The notes: generated by a model not told the origin, from the letters alone. 64,000 nt of DNA from Datisca glomerata (GCA_003255025.1 QANY01007347.1:62001-126000), one strand, 5' to 3'; positions 46,826 through 58,975 are shown, counted from the stretch's first letter. Program-made: numbers and translations.

Positions 46826-47760
46826 AGTATAGTCCATAACTCTGAGTATATCATAAGTGCCTTAATACACTTACAATGGTCCCAATGTTCTGCTTCAGGA
46901 TTACTTGTGAATCTACTTAGTTTACTTACTGTGTAGGCTATATCAGGTCTTGTATAGCCATAAAGTACATCAGACTACCTATCACTCTAGAGTATTCTAC
47001 TTAAGAGATACTCTCACCTTTATTCTTGGACCAATGTACACTTGTATTCATCAGTGTTTTTGATTAACCAGTGTCATCTTTGCTCAATTTTCTAAGAATA
47101 GAATCTACATAATGAGATTGACTTAAAATAAGTCAATCTGATGTTCTTTTTATTTTTATTCCCAATATAACATATGCCGGTCTCATCTCCTTCATATCAA
47201 ACCTAGATTTTAACATGCCTTTCATAGATTTGATTATCTTATCATTACTCCCAACGTTAAACATGTCATTAACATACAAGCACACAATGACACATCCATT
47301 TTCTGTATCTTTAGCATAGATACATTTATCACATCATCTGATTGTCAAATTTCTCATGCCATTATTTTGGTGCTTCTTTCAAACCATACAATTATTTGAC
47401 CAATTTACAGACTTTCTTTCCGCGCCCGGGAGTAGAAAACCCTTCTGGTTGTTCCATGTATATTTCTTCCTCTAAATCTACATTTAGAAAGGCTGTTTTC
47501 ACATCCATTTAATGTACTTCAAGATTTCGCAAAACATCCTAATTGAGTTTATTCTTGACACCAGAGAATATGTATCAAAATAATCAAGATCTTCCTTCTA
47601 TCTGTAGCCTTTAATTACAAGTCTAACATTGCATTTATCAATTGATCCATCGACTTTCATTTTTTGTTTGAAAATCCATTTAGAATTCAAAGGTTTACAA
47701 CCAGGTGGAAGATCCACTAGTTCTCAAGTATGATTTTACAAAATGAAATTAATTTCACTC
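46826..47760 (-). pseudogene. copia C reverse transcriptase
   Basis: Degenerate RT on the minus strand. Near 47255-47300 the catalytic segment reads VCLYVNDMFNVGSND, so YVDD has become YVND. Upstream islands correspond to the MDVKTAF / QPEGF part (47440-47510). Many stops; no ORF over 60 aa. Confidence 0.7.
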
Positions 47761-47959
47761 TTAATGATCTCTTTCCAAAAAGGATCTTCATAGGAGTTTA
47801 CAACTTCATTATAAGTTCTTAGTTACTTTCAATCATATAGGATAGAAATCAAGATCAAAAGACATTTATGTCCTATCTCTTTTACTCCTTCTAGGTTCTA
47901 CCTCGAGTTCTTCATCTTGGTCATGACTATCTTCTTCATCAATAGTCTTAAGAAGTATT

Positions 47960-48970
47960 TTTGAAGAGCTTGGCTCCTCCTTGGATTTGTAAGGAATTAC
48001 ATGTTCAAAGAACGTGCATTCCTAGAGTCCATTATCATGTTCTTGTGAATCTCAGGATTGCTAGATCCATACACAAAGAACCGATACGCACTACTAATAT
48101 TTGCATAACTAATGAAAATGCAATCGATAGTTTTTGGTCCTATCTTTGCCTTTTTGGGTGTAGGTAGTACCATCACTTTAGCAAGGCATCCACATTCGTA
48201 AGTATTTGTATGAAAGTTTTCTACCTTTCTATAACTCATATGGGTCTTGTCCTCTTTCTTTTTTGGTATCTTATTCAAAAGATAGGTAGCCGTCAAAACG
48301 GCTTCTCCCCACATGTTCTGAGGTAATCCAGAACTATTGAACATGCATTCATCATTTCTTTCAAGGTACAGTTTTTACGCTAAACAACACCGAGGTGAAT
48401 AAGGTGATGTGGTTTCTTGTTTAACCCCATGTTGAGCACAAATCTCAACAAACGATGATTCATACTCACCATCTCGATCACTTCTTAATACCTTAATTTT
48501 CTTATTTAGTTGATTTTCAACTTCATTTTTATAGAGGATGAATTTCTCTATAGCTTCATCCTTGATCTTTAAAAAATATACATAACAATATTTTTTGCTA
48601 TCCTCAATAAAAGTAATAAAATACATATTATAACTTCTTGTTTGTACAAATTTTAAATCACATATATCACTGTGAATTAAATCAAGTGGTTCGGTGTTTC
48701 TTTCAACACTTTAGAATGATGACCTCATTAATTTTGCCTCGACACAAGTTTCACATTTGTGAATCAATATGAAATGTTGGTAAATAATCCAAGTTAATTA
48801 ATTTATGTAAATTATCATAATTTACATGACCTAGTCTACCATGCCATAAATTGGAAGACTCAAGCAAGTAAGTAGGAGAATTAACTTTATTAATATCGGG
48901 TTTGACCAAAGTCATTACATTGAGTTCAAACATTTCAACACTCATGTAACCCTTGCCAACATACATTCTA
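47960..48970 (-). pseudogene. copia C integrase
   Basis: Three ORFs cover it in order: 48751-48966 with the pre-integrase motif LWHGRLGHVNYDNLHKLINL; 48375-48626 with [20 protein letters not shown] and [20 protein letters not shown]; 47997-48344 with AVLTATYLLNKIPKKKEDKT and a CGCLAKVMV segment. The catalytic region that should read PQQNGVVER is lost between the last two (ends [10 protein letters not shown]). Confidence 0.85.
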
Positions 48971-49011
48971 CTCTTAGCAAAAATAATTTTGTTTGACTAA
49001 AGTCATTACAT

Positions 49012-50365
49012 TAAATGTTTATTTTAATAAGATAATTATCTAGATATCAATTAATTCAAAATTAACATATCTGATTATCCCTATCAACTAATTTATCTGT
49101 TATTTTACAAATAACATAGTTAGTTTATTTAAATTATTATCCAATAATAATTTAAAATCTAATTTCACAAATTAGATATTCTGTCTCAGTTATCGATAAT
49201 TAAAAAAATGATAATTATTTATATATATAATTTCTGAAATATATATATAAGTAGTTCAATTAATTAATCACATATAATTATCTTAAAATTATGTACTTGC
49301 CCATAATATAAATTCATTTTGCAAGTCAATCCTTTTCTCATGTCCTGAAATATTCACACCCTAGACAATGTAGTATAGATGTGACTTGGAGACCATGGAC
49401 CTATAATCCTAAGCTCCAATAAACTATATTATTAATTAAACTAGTTAATTAAATAATCTTATTTACTAATTCTATTATCACTCTACTATAAATATGAAAT
49501 TACACTATTAGAGATTACATAATGTATTTACAAAGTATTCTCATGTAGTCCACTGACATAATCATTTCATGTAGTTGTGTCCTCCAATTATTGCTTCGTA
49601 AATTAGAACTGGTCAAAATTACCATTTTACCCTTCTAATTACCTCTTGATCCTTAAATACCATTAATCCACTAGTGAATGACTAATTTATAATCTTATTA
49701 TAAATTTGAGCTCAATAACCATTCAGTTTCAAAATTAATACTTAATGAAACCAATATACAATCCGTTAGGAAAACTTAGATTTCAAATCTTATAAGATCA
49801 TTTCCCAGCCATCCACATCACTGAATCTCCAAAACAAAAGTCACTACCCTGATTAACAAAAAGACCTTAATGAGTGAATCAAAAGATCTAGTAGACATTC
49901 ATAGGAGTTCATGACTACTCAAGATTCAGACTGATCTACATATGATCATTGAATTGATGTGTATTAAATCTTTATGATAAATAACACGTTAATAAAGATA
50001 TTAATTCACATCAGTTATGTCATATATAATCTTATTATATAAAGTACATTGACTAAGATTTCTATCCACATCAATGATCTGGATCTAGATCACACGTATT
50101 TATAATGCTTAGTGAACCGTACTAGCAACCATTCATTACAGATTCCTTATTTTAATATGTTGTTGACAATTTTATTCATTATCTGTGATCTTAATCCTCT
50201 CGTACTAATACAAGATAATAGTCCCATTAATGAATATGAAATTTTAAGATATTTATATAAATTATTCAACAATAATTTAAAAGAACAATTATAAGAAAAA
50301 TGTAACCCTTTTTAAATTTCATATCAAAATGTCAATACACATATTTTGAGGCGTAACCCCCAACA
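49012..50365 (-). repeat. 3' LTR of copia A2, U3 side only
   Basis: Collinear with 6899-8471 of A1 without its inserts. Ends CCCCCAACA at 50365 next to the polypurine tract. It begins abruptly at ATTAAATG, directly joined to copia C sequence. Confidence 0.8.
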
Positions 50366-50377
50366 ATCTCCCATTTG
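50366..50377 (-). other. polypurine tract of copia A2
   Basis: Minus strand CAAATGGGAGAT abuts the LTR end. Confidence 0.75.
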
Positions 50378-50379
50378 CC

Positions 50380-50830
50380 CTAAAACAAATGTGGCATCTC
50401 TCTTAATCCGATGTTACACACGTGACACTCAAATGATTTCGCAGGAAGTATCTTTGTAAAAGGATCAACGAGGTTATGTTCCGATGCTATCTTCATAACA
50501 GTCACATCCATTCGATGCACGATCTCTCTTACAAGATGATATTTTCTCTCTATGTGCTTGCCCCTCTTATGACTCCTCGGTTCCTTGAAATTTGCTACCG
50601 TCCTACTATTATCACAGTATAGGATCAATGGCTTGTCCATATATGGAACTACTTTCAGATCAGAATAAAAATTTCTAAGCCATACCGTCTCATTACAGCT
50701 TCACAAGCCACTACATATTTAGCTTTCAAAGTGAAATCTGCAATGTCGAATTATTTAATACTTCTCCAAACTACAGCTCCTCCACCTAGAGTGTATACTG
50801 ATCCAAATGTCAACTTTTGACCGTCTCTGT
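50380..50830 (-). pseudogene. copia A2 RNase H
   Basis: 50380-50640 encodes KPLILYCDNSRTVANFKEPR, SHKRGKHIERKYHLVREIVH and LVDPFTKILPAKSFECH, the complete C-terminal half of copia RNase H including the CDNS acidic position. The upstream half (50640-50830) is interrupted by stops. Confidence 0.85.
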
Positions 50831-51560
50831 CTGATTAAAAATTAGAATCAGTATATCTAGTGGAGTTCAGGTCTCCACCTAAATAAACAAGCATATAGTT
50901 TCTCGTTCTCCTAAGATACTTGAGAATGTGCTTTTCTGCAATCCAATGTTCCAAACCTGGATTCGATTGATAACGATTGACAATGCCTACTGCATAACAA
51001 ATGTCGGTCTCATACACAACATGACATACATGATACTTCCAACTGTTGAAGCATAGAGAACCTTTCTTTTATCCTCTTCCTTTTGAGGTGTCTTAGGACA
51101 TTGTTCCTTGGAGAGGACAATTTCATGTCTGGTCGGTTGTTGACCTTTCTTGGAATTCTCTATAGAGAATCTCTCCAGCACCTTATTAATATAAGATGCC
51201 TGAGAAAGTGTCAATAACTTGTTCTTTCTATCCCTTAAGATTTGAATACCTAGAACATAACTCGCTTCTCCAAAATTTTTTATTTAGAATTTCTTAGCTA
51301 ACCACTACTTTACTTTTGACAAAGTTTCTACATCATTCTCAATGAGTAGAATATCAACATAAAGAACTAATAAAACTACTATTTTATCTTTGGTGTATTT
51401 ATAAACGAGGGTCTCGTCAACATTTTACTCGGAAGCATAAGACTTTATATTCTCATCAAAGGTAAGATTCCAAGATCTAGATGCTTGTTTTAATCCATAA
51501 ATGAATTTAAGCAACTTGCATACTTAGGGAAATAAAAGTACCCACCTCTAGTCTTTAGAG
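50831..51560 (-). pseudogene. copia A2 reverse transcriptase, catalytic Asp deleted
   Basis: ORFs 50987-51214 (SQASYINKVLERFSIENSKK, MYVMLCMRP) and 50835-51017 (NRYQSNPGLEHWIAEKHILK, YLRRTRNYMLVYLGGDL) cover the thumb and connection. Near 51330-51365 the catalytic loop reads VLYVDILLIEND: a 3-bp deletion removed one of the two aspartates of YVDD, which A1 keeps. The fingers domain is largely missing between 51510 and 51560, where the sequence jumps to integrase-side sequence. Confidence 0.8.
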
Positions 51561-52330
51561 AATAGCCTTTCTTAAGTATAGCCTTTTGATCAATGTGGCT
51601 ATAAAAGTATCCACCTCTAGTCTCTAGAGAATTGCCAACGAATATGCATACCCCAGACCTTGAGTCTATCTTTATAGTCTTGGGTCTAAGAATGTGAGAT
51701 GGACACCCTCATATATGGAAAAGACACAAACTAGGTTTGAAGCCATTCCATAACTCTAAAGGCGTATTGCCTACAGACTTAGAGGACACTACATTTAAAT
51801 TGTAAGTTGTTGTGTGTAGTGCATATGTCCAAAATGTAAGTGACAATGATGAGTAGCTTAACATCGACCTAACCATATCCAATAAGGTTTGATTTCTCCT
51901 CTGTGCAACACCATTTTGCTGTGGTGTTCTAGGTACTGTAAGTTGGGATATGATTCCATACTCCAGCAAATAATCCTTAAATTCTAAATCCAAGTATTTA
52001 CCACCTCGATCGGATCAGAGGGTTTTCAAAATTTACCTAATTGCTTTTTAGCTTCAACCTTAAAGTCTTTAAACTTTCCAAAAGTTGCAGACTTTCGATG
52101 CATTAGGTAACTATGACCATAACTTAAGTAGTCGTCAACGAAAGTGACAAAATCTCATACCCACCTCTAGCTTGTACATTGATCAATCCATATACATCAC
52201 TATGTACTAAATCAAGTGGTTCCTTGGCTCTTTGACCCTTTCTTGTGAAATGTCTCTTGGTCATTTTACCCTCTAGACAGGATTCTCAAACAAGAAGAGT
52301 TCCAACTTTTAGGTCTCTCAAAGCACCATG
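51561..52330 (-). pseudogene. copia A2 integrase
   Basis: 51709-51993 encodes MDLEFKDYLLEYGIISQLTV, TPQQNGVAQRRNQTLLDMVR, TFWTYALHTTTYNLNVVSSK and NTPLELWNGFKPSL. The catalytic glutamate (ERRN in A1) is Q here. Upstream pieces with FGKFKDF-like and zinc-binding CESCLEGKMTK-like segments lie at 52020-52330 with frameshifts. Confidence 0.85.
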
Positions 52331-52820
52331 CTTTGTTCACCCGTTTAACCTATCTAGATTAATATGTCCCAACCTAAGATGCCATAAATATTCGTTATCA
52401 TCATGAGACACTCTATGTCGTTTATTATTTTTAAGTTTTCCTATTTTAAATAATTAAGAATTATTTAACGAGTGTTTAGTCGGTTTAAGCATATATAGTC
52501 CGTTTATAATATTAGCATGACAGATAGCGAATACATTCTTATAAATAATAAAATTTTTATTAATGAAAGAAACTTCGAATAATTGTTCTTGCAAAAATGA
52601 AAAGAGAAATCAAATTCCTCGAAACCAGGAATATAATAAACATCATTCAAAACTAAGTAATTATATCTAAAAAGTAAATGAACTATCCCTAATGCTTTAG
52701 CTGACACGAGCGCACTATTGCCAACTCTAAAAATGACCTCGCCATCAGCCAGCTCCCTTGACGAATCAAGCATCTGCAAAAAAGAACATACATGGTTAGT
52801 GGTTCCTGAATCAAGTATCC
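52331..52820 (-). pseudogene. copia A2 pre-integrase and protease
   Basis: 52504-52779 encodes MLDSSRELADGEVIFRVGNS, ALGIVHLLFRYNYLVLNDVY and YIPGFEEFDFSFHF, the region after the copia protease active site up to the 'yiPgf' motif. The active-site D-S/T-G segment near 52800-52830 reads WILDSGTT-like only in part and is frame-broken. Confidence 0.6.
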
Positions 52821-52824
52821 AGGA

Positions 52825-53690
52825 TTACAAATCATATTCCACTAAACAAGCTTCAAGTACAAGTAAATCATATTTACCTTTCTTTTTTAACTGAGAGAGA
52901 TATTTTTTACAGTTTCTTTTCCAATGACCTTCAACCCCACAGTGGAAACACTTTCCTTTGGGCTTGTTGTCTTTCTTGTTCTTCTTAACTTTCGGTGATG
53001 TATTTGCATTTTTTACTCTTTTGTTCTTACTCTTATCCTTATCACTATTCTTCTTCCTTTTCTTGTTTTTAACAATATTGGAAGAAGATTTTTGCTCGAC
53101 AACATTTCTCTCACCCTCTATGGTCATTCTAAGGTTGAGTGAATCAAACGTCTGCATTTCAATCAACAATTGGGTCATGTTGAGTTGTAATTTGTTCATA
53201 ACATAGTTGGACGTGAACGCAGAAAAAGCTAGTGTGAACGACTCTAGTATGATGCTAACTTGAGTCCACTCATCAATGGTCTTCCCATGTACTTTTTCCT
53301 CGTGCATTATGATGATAAAGTTCAAAACATGTTCTCGAATAAAATTACCCTTTCTTATCTTAGTTGTCATATAGCTCCTAGTGGCCTAATGACGACTTTG
53401 ATCGGACTGCTGCCCAAACATTGCTTGCAAAGATTCCATAATCTCATAGGCAGTCTCTATGCTTTTATGTTTGTTTCTCAGAACATCATTCATGCTCATA
53501 AGCATGTAGCACTTCGCCTTGTTGTTTGATATGATCCAAGCATCATATTTATCCTTAACATTCTTAGGGATGTTAGCAGCGGGCTACTCAAGACATTACT
53601 CAGTAAGAACGAACTTATGGTTCTCACAAATCAGCATTAAGTTCGTATTTGATTTCTAATGTATGAAATTACTACCATTCAATTTCTCAA
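52825..53690 (-). pseudogene. copia A2 gag with zinc knuckle
   Basis: 52825-53370 (181 aa) encodes MTTKIRKGNFIREHVLNFII, ILESFTLAFSAFTSNYVMNK, a Lys-rich linker and the CCHC knuckle CFHCGVEGHWKRNC, ending in KYDLLVLEACLVEYDL. The upstream N-terminal gag half continues to ~53690 with frameshifts. This is the longest open copia gag in the window. Gag would package element RNA. Confidence 0.85.
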
Positions 53691-55738
53691 GAGCGAGTAA
53701 AACGGTAACATGGTTTACCCATTGTGGACATAATATTGATAACTAAAATTTAAAACATACATGATTCAATATAATTGATAAATATCTAGAATTCGAAAAG
53801 TAAACGTGATGCATGAATGCAATGATGATAAACACTTAAATTTAGCATTTATTAATCAAGATAAAATAACCCGACGATTAATGTGCCACCTTAGGGTCGG
53901 TCAGATTAATCTCAGACTGTCTATGAGACATTCTCATCCTTATTAATTAAAAGTTAAAATATCTCATATTTTTTCTTTTAACATTAAGGTATTGCTTGTT
54001 CGGTCAAGTCACAACTATCCACATGAAAGCTTAATTGTGACTTTGTAAGTGTAACCCATCATTTCAGATTTCATAACTTCATTTAGAATATGCCGCCTTA
54101 GGGTTGCTCAAAACTAAACTACATCACTTCCTCCTATCTTCTTAAGAAGTCCAACCTTGGTATTGGTACAGCTTAAAACCTTCCTTAGGGGGATGAAAAC
54201 AAAACTATCTCGAGGCCCTCTCTGCACCTCACGGTGTTGTACTAATGATGGAGACCATAGGTTACATTGACATGTTAACCTTCTCTCACTCACTATTTTA
54301 AGATAATGTGTTTCTATTTTAACTAATTAATTTTAAATTAATTACTAGTTAAAATGATAACCCTATGAATATTTAATTATCAGTTAATCCAATCACATTG
54401 GTCTAAGTTCATTTAACTTTCTGAATTGCCTAAGTTATAATTAGGTGAACTTAGATTAACTAATTAATTATATTCGTCAAACTTTAATAAAACGCTTTTA
54501 CTAAAGTCGGTTAACCTAAATGTTACTATAGCCTTTAGTGTGGTGTGATTACAAGATTTGAACTAATTAAAACCTTGCAGTTTACATGCAATTGATTTCA
54601 TAAAGCAATGCATATAAACATAGTAGGACAATCCTAATAAATCATGTTTCTACAGATGAGATCCATGATAAATAAAACTGTATGGGATTTTCATGTATGA
54701 CATGTGATCGACTAATGCATGGATATGTTATCAAACATAATAATTAAATAATTATTTAACAATTAAATAATAATGGACGAGTGATTATTGGATATTTATA
54801 AATTACAACCCTTGAAAAAAAAGAAATAAAATTATAAAGCGAACTTCAAGAATACATATTTTTTCAAATATTGCCTTCTTCTCATGATGTCCATCTTCAT
54901 AATCTCCAAGTTTTGAACAAAACACTTTTAATTAAAAAAACTATTTTTCTTAATTAAAATAATTTATAATTATCCCTTTTAATATAGTTTATTTTGACGT
55001 AGTCAAATAAATATTTTATTTGATTTGATCAAATATGGGTCAAACCCAATCAACCTATTACTTTTTAATTTTTATAAAATCAAAATTAAAAATTAATTTT
55101 AAAATTACATTAATTTCAAAATTTGAATGGATAATTAAAAGAATTTGAGTTTTAATGAAACACTTAGGTGATAGTGTTGGTTGTATGGTTTGTTGAAAAC
55201 TTTCTTAAAATGTGACAATAATTGTCACTGATAATAGGACTCTCTGATCACCGCCCATCACCATCGCTGCCTGTCTCACAATCGGCAGCCGCTTACCATG
55301 CCAGACAACCACTGTTCACCACTGGCACTGTTCACCTCCGCCGGAACAGTTAATTTTTGGCATAAATAGTATTTTCATGGATGAACAGTATTTTCACAGA
55401 TGAACAATGGCTTCGTGGGTGAACAATATTTTCACGGATAAACAATGTTTTCCCATGATTAGTAAATTTCTATCGTTCGTGTCGTTCGTTCTTAGTCTTC
55501 TCGAGTTCAGAATAATTACAATAATATTCAAAATAAAATTATCAAAATTCTTACGTCTCAATTCGGCTTACATAAGATCTAGAAAAAAATTAAAACAAAG
55601 CCTAACCCAATAATCACTATACAATTAACGATCCATTATTTTCATATATTCAAAAAACATAACCATCCATCATCATACATATATCATATTATATGAATAA
55701 TGCAATTAAACCCATACATATCTCATATTATATGAATA
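53691..55738 (-). other. leader of copia A2
   Basis: Collinear with 3560-5500 of A1, no coding potential. 55370-55460 carries GATGAACAGTATTTTCA-like units repeated about five times, not present in A1. Confidence 0.75.
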
Positions 55739-56550
55739 AGCGTGGAGACGCATGGCATTTTAAAAATTAAACTTTTAATAAAAATGAATATTTTAGTAAA
55801 ACAAAAGCCACGATAACCAAATAAAAACTTTTTATTGAAAAGTATTTTTCAATCAGCCAAGATCTATAATATTTATAAGTTAATTCTACAACATACAATG
55901 TTATGAATCATATACATCTTATAGTCTATGTCAAATGTCCTTGCAAAAATAGATCAATAATCTATTCCTATGAAATCGTTCTAACGATCAGTAGACTCCA
56001 AGATCCACACCAAGATCTTCTAAGTCAATCCTCAATGTACTAGGATATATATGGACACGTAGAAGATTGCAAGATACATTTTCTGTCTCTAGATGTTCTC
56101 AACACGTGAGATCTAGAGATTTACTGAGAATGAGTTTAGTGAGACGATTCTCTAAAAGAACGTGATGAATATTCTTTTAGAGATTTGATTAACGTTTAAT
56201 CACAAAAGAAAATCTCTTTGACATCAATCGTGTTCTCAATCCAATTCTTAATTGACGAACTGATGATTTGATCAACTGATTCTCTCTTCTTCTTTTAACC
56301 ACCCAAGTCATTAGAATAACATCTGTATATATTTTAGATAATGACGTATCTGATTTTAGGGATAATTTAAAATAATATTTAGTTGCAAAATTACCAATTG
56401 CAGTGGAAACCGTGCCTCACGGGACCACTGTAGCGTCATGTGACACTACAATGTTGCACACACACTATTGTAGTGTCACGTGACACCACAGTAGTCCATG
56501 TTAATTTCTGATACCTATCAATGATTGATACGTGACAATTACTGTGAATT
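55739..56550 (-). repeat. 5' LTR of copia A2, U5 side only
   Basis: Matches 5562-6901 of A1 without the MITE, then stops at ACTGTGAATT. The start of the LTR and primer site are lost. Confidence 0.75.
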
Positions 56551-56661
56551 GATAAGTCAATCATCAACGCACTAGGATATGTGTGGACACGTAGAATATT
56601 ACAAGATACTTTTTCTGTCTCTAGATGTTCTCAACACATGAGATCTAGAGATTTACTCAAA
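56551..56661 (-). repeat. second LTR fragment joined to the A2 5' LTR
   Basis: GTCAATCATCAACGCACTAG onward repeats 56018-56130 and is in fact closer by eye to A1 5848-5957, so it comes from another member of the family. Confidence 0.7.
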
Positions 56662-58191
56662 AGTATACTATGAGGAAAATGACCACAAATAATGCAACTA
56701 CTGTTAACATCTTCCTGCTTGATTTGGTCTCAAATACCTAAAAGAATCAAAATTTCTAGCGATTATTAGAAAGTTTAAAATGAATAGAGCTATGAATGAA
56801 TTGTTAAATGTATCGGTTTCAATACCATCTTAAACCGATCCATCGTGCCTGACAACACCCCTCTTGATGAATCCATATCATTTCCCTGAACCAAATCATG
56901 CCATGTGATTAAACTAATCAAAAGAAAACATAAATGGAAATTATTGTGAATCCTAACATGTACCATGTAGTCTAGCATGCGGTTATGACTGTCGACCTCC
57001 TCATGTATGTTACCGGACAACTGTTCAAATAGAATCTTTTTCTAATCTCCTTGGGAGTTATCTAAGAAAAAGAAATTTGTAGTCGCTAAACATTTTTATT
57101 CAATAAATTCATGCTAATCTACTTCTAATAACTTTTTCTGCAAAATTTGAACTTTATTAATGCAATCTATATGACGATTATCTCAACATCACTTATGACA
57201 TATAAGTAATAAAAGTCAAATTACATCTAAACAGCTGTCACAACTCAATAAAGATGGGTTATGTAATACTTATACTCTGTTAATCATTGAAAATGTGAGT
57301 ATGACTTCAACATGAATGAGGACAAAGGAAGAGGATGGGTATTCGCATATAATAAGGAAAAAGTCTTCTGTAAAGGAAAATTAAGCAATCTGTCATGTTT
57401 TGTTTTTCAATAAATCAATCTATCATATTATTACTCTTTATAGAAACAATAAAGAAAATTGCTAATGAACTTACACAGATGTGTGAAATTTACTTCAAAC
57501 AGCAAACAAATAAAAGGAATTAAGAATCTTCTCATATTTTCTTCCTTGTTCTTGCTTCAAGTGCTCCTACAGCAACCTCATTATTTGAGCATTATACGCA
57601 CAGTTTTATTTAAAACGTGAATGACTCTTGCTCCCTTTTGCTTTTGTTTAGTCTGTTCACATAAGTTGAAAGTAATCCAATTTACAATCTAATCATCATT
57701 ATCTCTTAAAAGAACAACAAAAGATGATTTCATATGGAACATTACATGTAATCAGTAAGCATCAGCTTTTTCCTGATGTATTTAACACTAGGTTTCCAAA
57801 AGATGTTGGTTTCAACTCAAATTTATACCCTCAGTTTTATAATTAAACAAAGGACACAAAAATATGAAGCAAAAATGACACAAAAATAATATTTCTTTGA
57901 ATCACACCTGTTTTTTACAAACTCCAGCAGACCCACCCCTAACTTCTTTAAACAAACCCATAACGTGTTCCCCCCAAAATTCACCTGATCCCCTAAACCT
58001 TTTTCAAATTCAAGCCTTATATCAGTCTGAAAGTTTTGATACAAATTTGAAAAACAGAGAGAAAGCAAGGAATTGAAGAAATAAAATACATTAAACTCAC
58101 CAAATGTAACAAATTCAAAAGCACCAAAAAACCCTTCAAGAAGTTGAGAACCTTAATCGGCATGATGGAAAGAACTCCTAGATGACGATGG
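56662..58191. other. unassigned DNA, possibly inside a CACTA element
   Basis: No transposase or other domain recognised. The start (TACTATGAGGAAAATGACCA) resembles a decayed CACTA end, but no subterminal repeats follow. The minus ORFs at 56790-57020 and 57823-58068 show no motif. Confidence 0.3.
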
Positions 58192-58330
58192 AACTTAGTT
58201 AAGAACCTTCAAGAACTTACATGTAGAGATGGCGATAGAACTCAGTTAAGAACCTTCAAGAACTTACATGTAGAGATGGCGATGGAACTCAGTTAAGAAC
58301 CTTCAAAAACTCAGCGATGGAAGGAACTCA
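58192..58330. repeat. 47-bp tandem repeat, nearly 3 copies
   Basis: Units start AACTCAGTTAAGAACCTTCA at 58192, 58239 and 58286. The plus ORF at 58334-58522 just after it is Glu/Met-rich low-complexity sequence. Confidence 0.85.
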
Positions 58331-58699
58331 GGCGTGGCAGAGATGGAATGGATGGTGTGGAACTCAGATGTAGAGATGGAAGTGGAACTCACTTACCCAG
58401 AAGTAGAGATGGAAGCGATGAACCCTAATAATCAAATGAGAATGGAAGAGAGGAGATCGAGAGAGGGAGAGAAGAGCAAAAGAGGGGAGACAATGGAGGG
58501 AGTAGATAAAGAGAAGAAATAGAGAGAGGAGATTGAGAACCAAGACAAGGGAGGGAACGGGAGGGAGGGGGAGGGAGGGTTTCAAACAGAGGAGAAGGTT
58601 TTTGACAAAAGGAGGTCGAGAAGGGTTTCTAATTCCTTTCTTGAGATGGCGTCTTTTATGCTTCAATTCCCCGCGCTCATTTTTTCTAGCATTGTTCTT
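58331..58699. other. purine-rich low-complexity DNA
   Basis: Long GAGAGAGGGAGAG runs (58440-58600); ORFs on both strands are compositional only. Confidence 0.5.
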
Positions 58700-58975
58700 T
58701 CATTTAACGCCAGTTTGTGGGCTTGTATTCGGCGACGGTTACATCACCGTCGCAGAAAATGATTGTTTAGCGACAGTTTGATAAACTATCATCAAAGTGA
58801 ATATTAACCGACGGTTATACAAAACCGTCGCAGAAAGTAACTCTCTGGCCAGCAAATGACTCTTTGGCGACGGTTAAGAAAAACGTCACTGCAAATCTCT
58901 CATGTTCATGTTTTAGCGACGGTTGGACCAACCATCGCAGTAAAACCGTCGTAATATGTGGGTTTTCTTGTAGTG
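58700..58975 (-). mobile_element. CACTA transposon terminus
   Basis: The sequence ends TTTTCTTGTAGTG at 58975; in reverse complement CACTACAAGAAAA, the standard CACTA end. The 230 bp before it hold subterminal repeats GCGACGGTT and AACCGTCGC at least eight times. The opposite end was not found; transposase is absent. Confidence 0.75.

Larger units (their letters stand above)
44417..49011 (-). mobile_element. Ty1/copia retrotransposon C, 5' truncated
   Basis: 3' LTR (44417-45520), polypurine tract, RNase H with an internal duplication, RT and integrase are present in the minus orientation. Protease, gag, leader and 5' LTR are missing: the element ends at about 49011 against the LTR part of copia A2. 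All ORFs are broken. It is a different family from A1/A2 and B. Confidence 0.85.
49012..56550 (-). mobile_element. Ty1/copia retrotransposon A2 with split LTR
   Basis: Same family as A1. Order on the plus map: LTR part B (49012-50365), polypurine tract, RNase H, RT, integrase, protease, gag, leader, then LTR part A (55739-56550). The primer site and first ~35 bp of the LTR are deleted at ~55735 and replaced by a repeat of CATACATATCTCATATTATA. On the A1 LTR, part A ends at 6901 and part B starts at 6899. Coding parts are broken but better kept than in A1. Confidence 0.85.

Noticed and set aside
58334..58781. Glu/Met-rich and Arg-rich ORFs on both strands
   Set aside because: Purine-rich low-complexity DNA and CACTA terminal repeats translate this way.
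44107..58975. A single 15-kb CACTA element bounded by the two CACTA ends
   Set aside because: Subterminal repeats differ (GGCGGTT against GCGACGGTT), flanking 3-bp words (TGT and ACT) do not match, and no transposase lies between.
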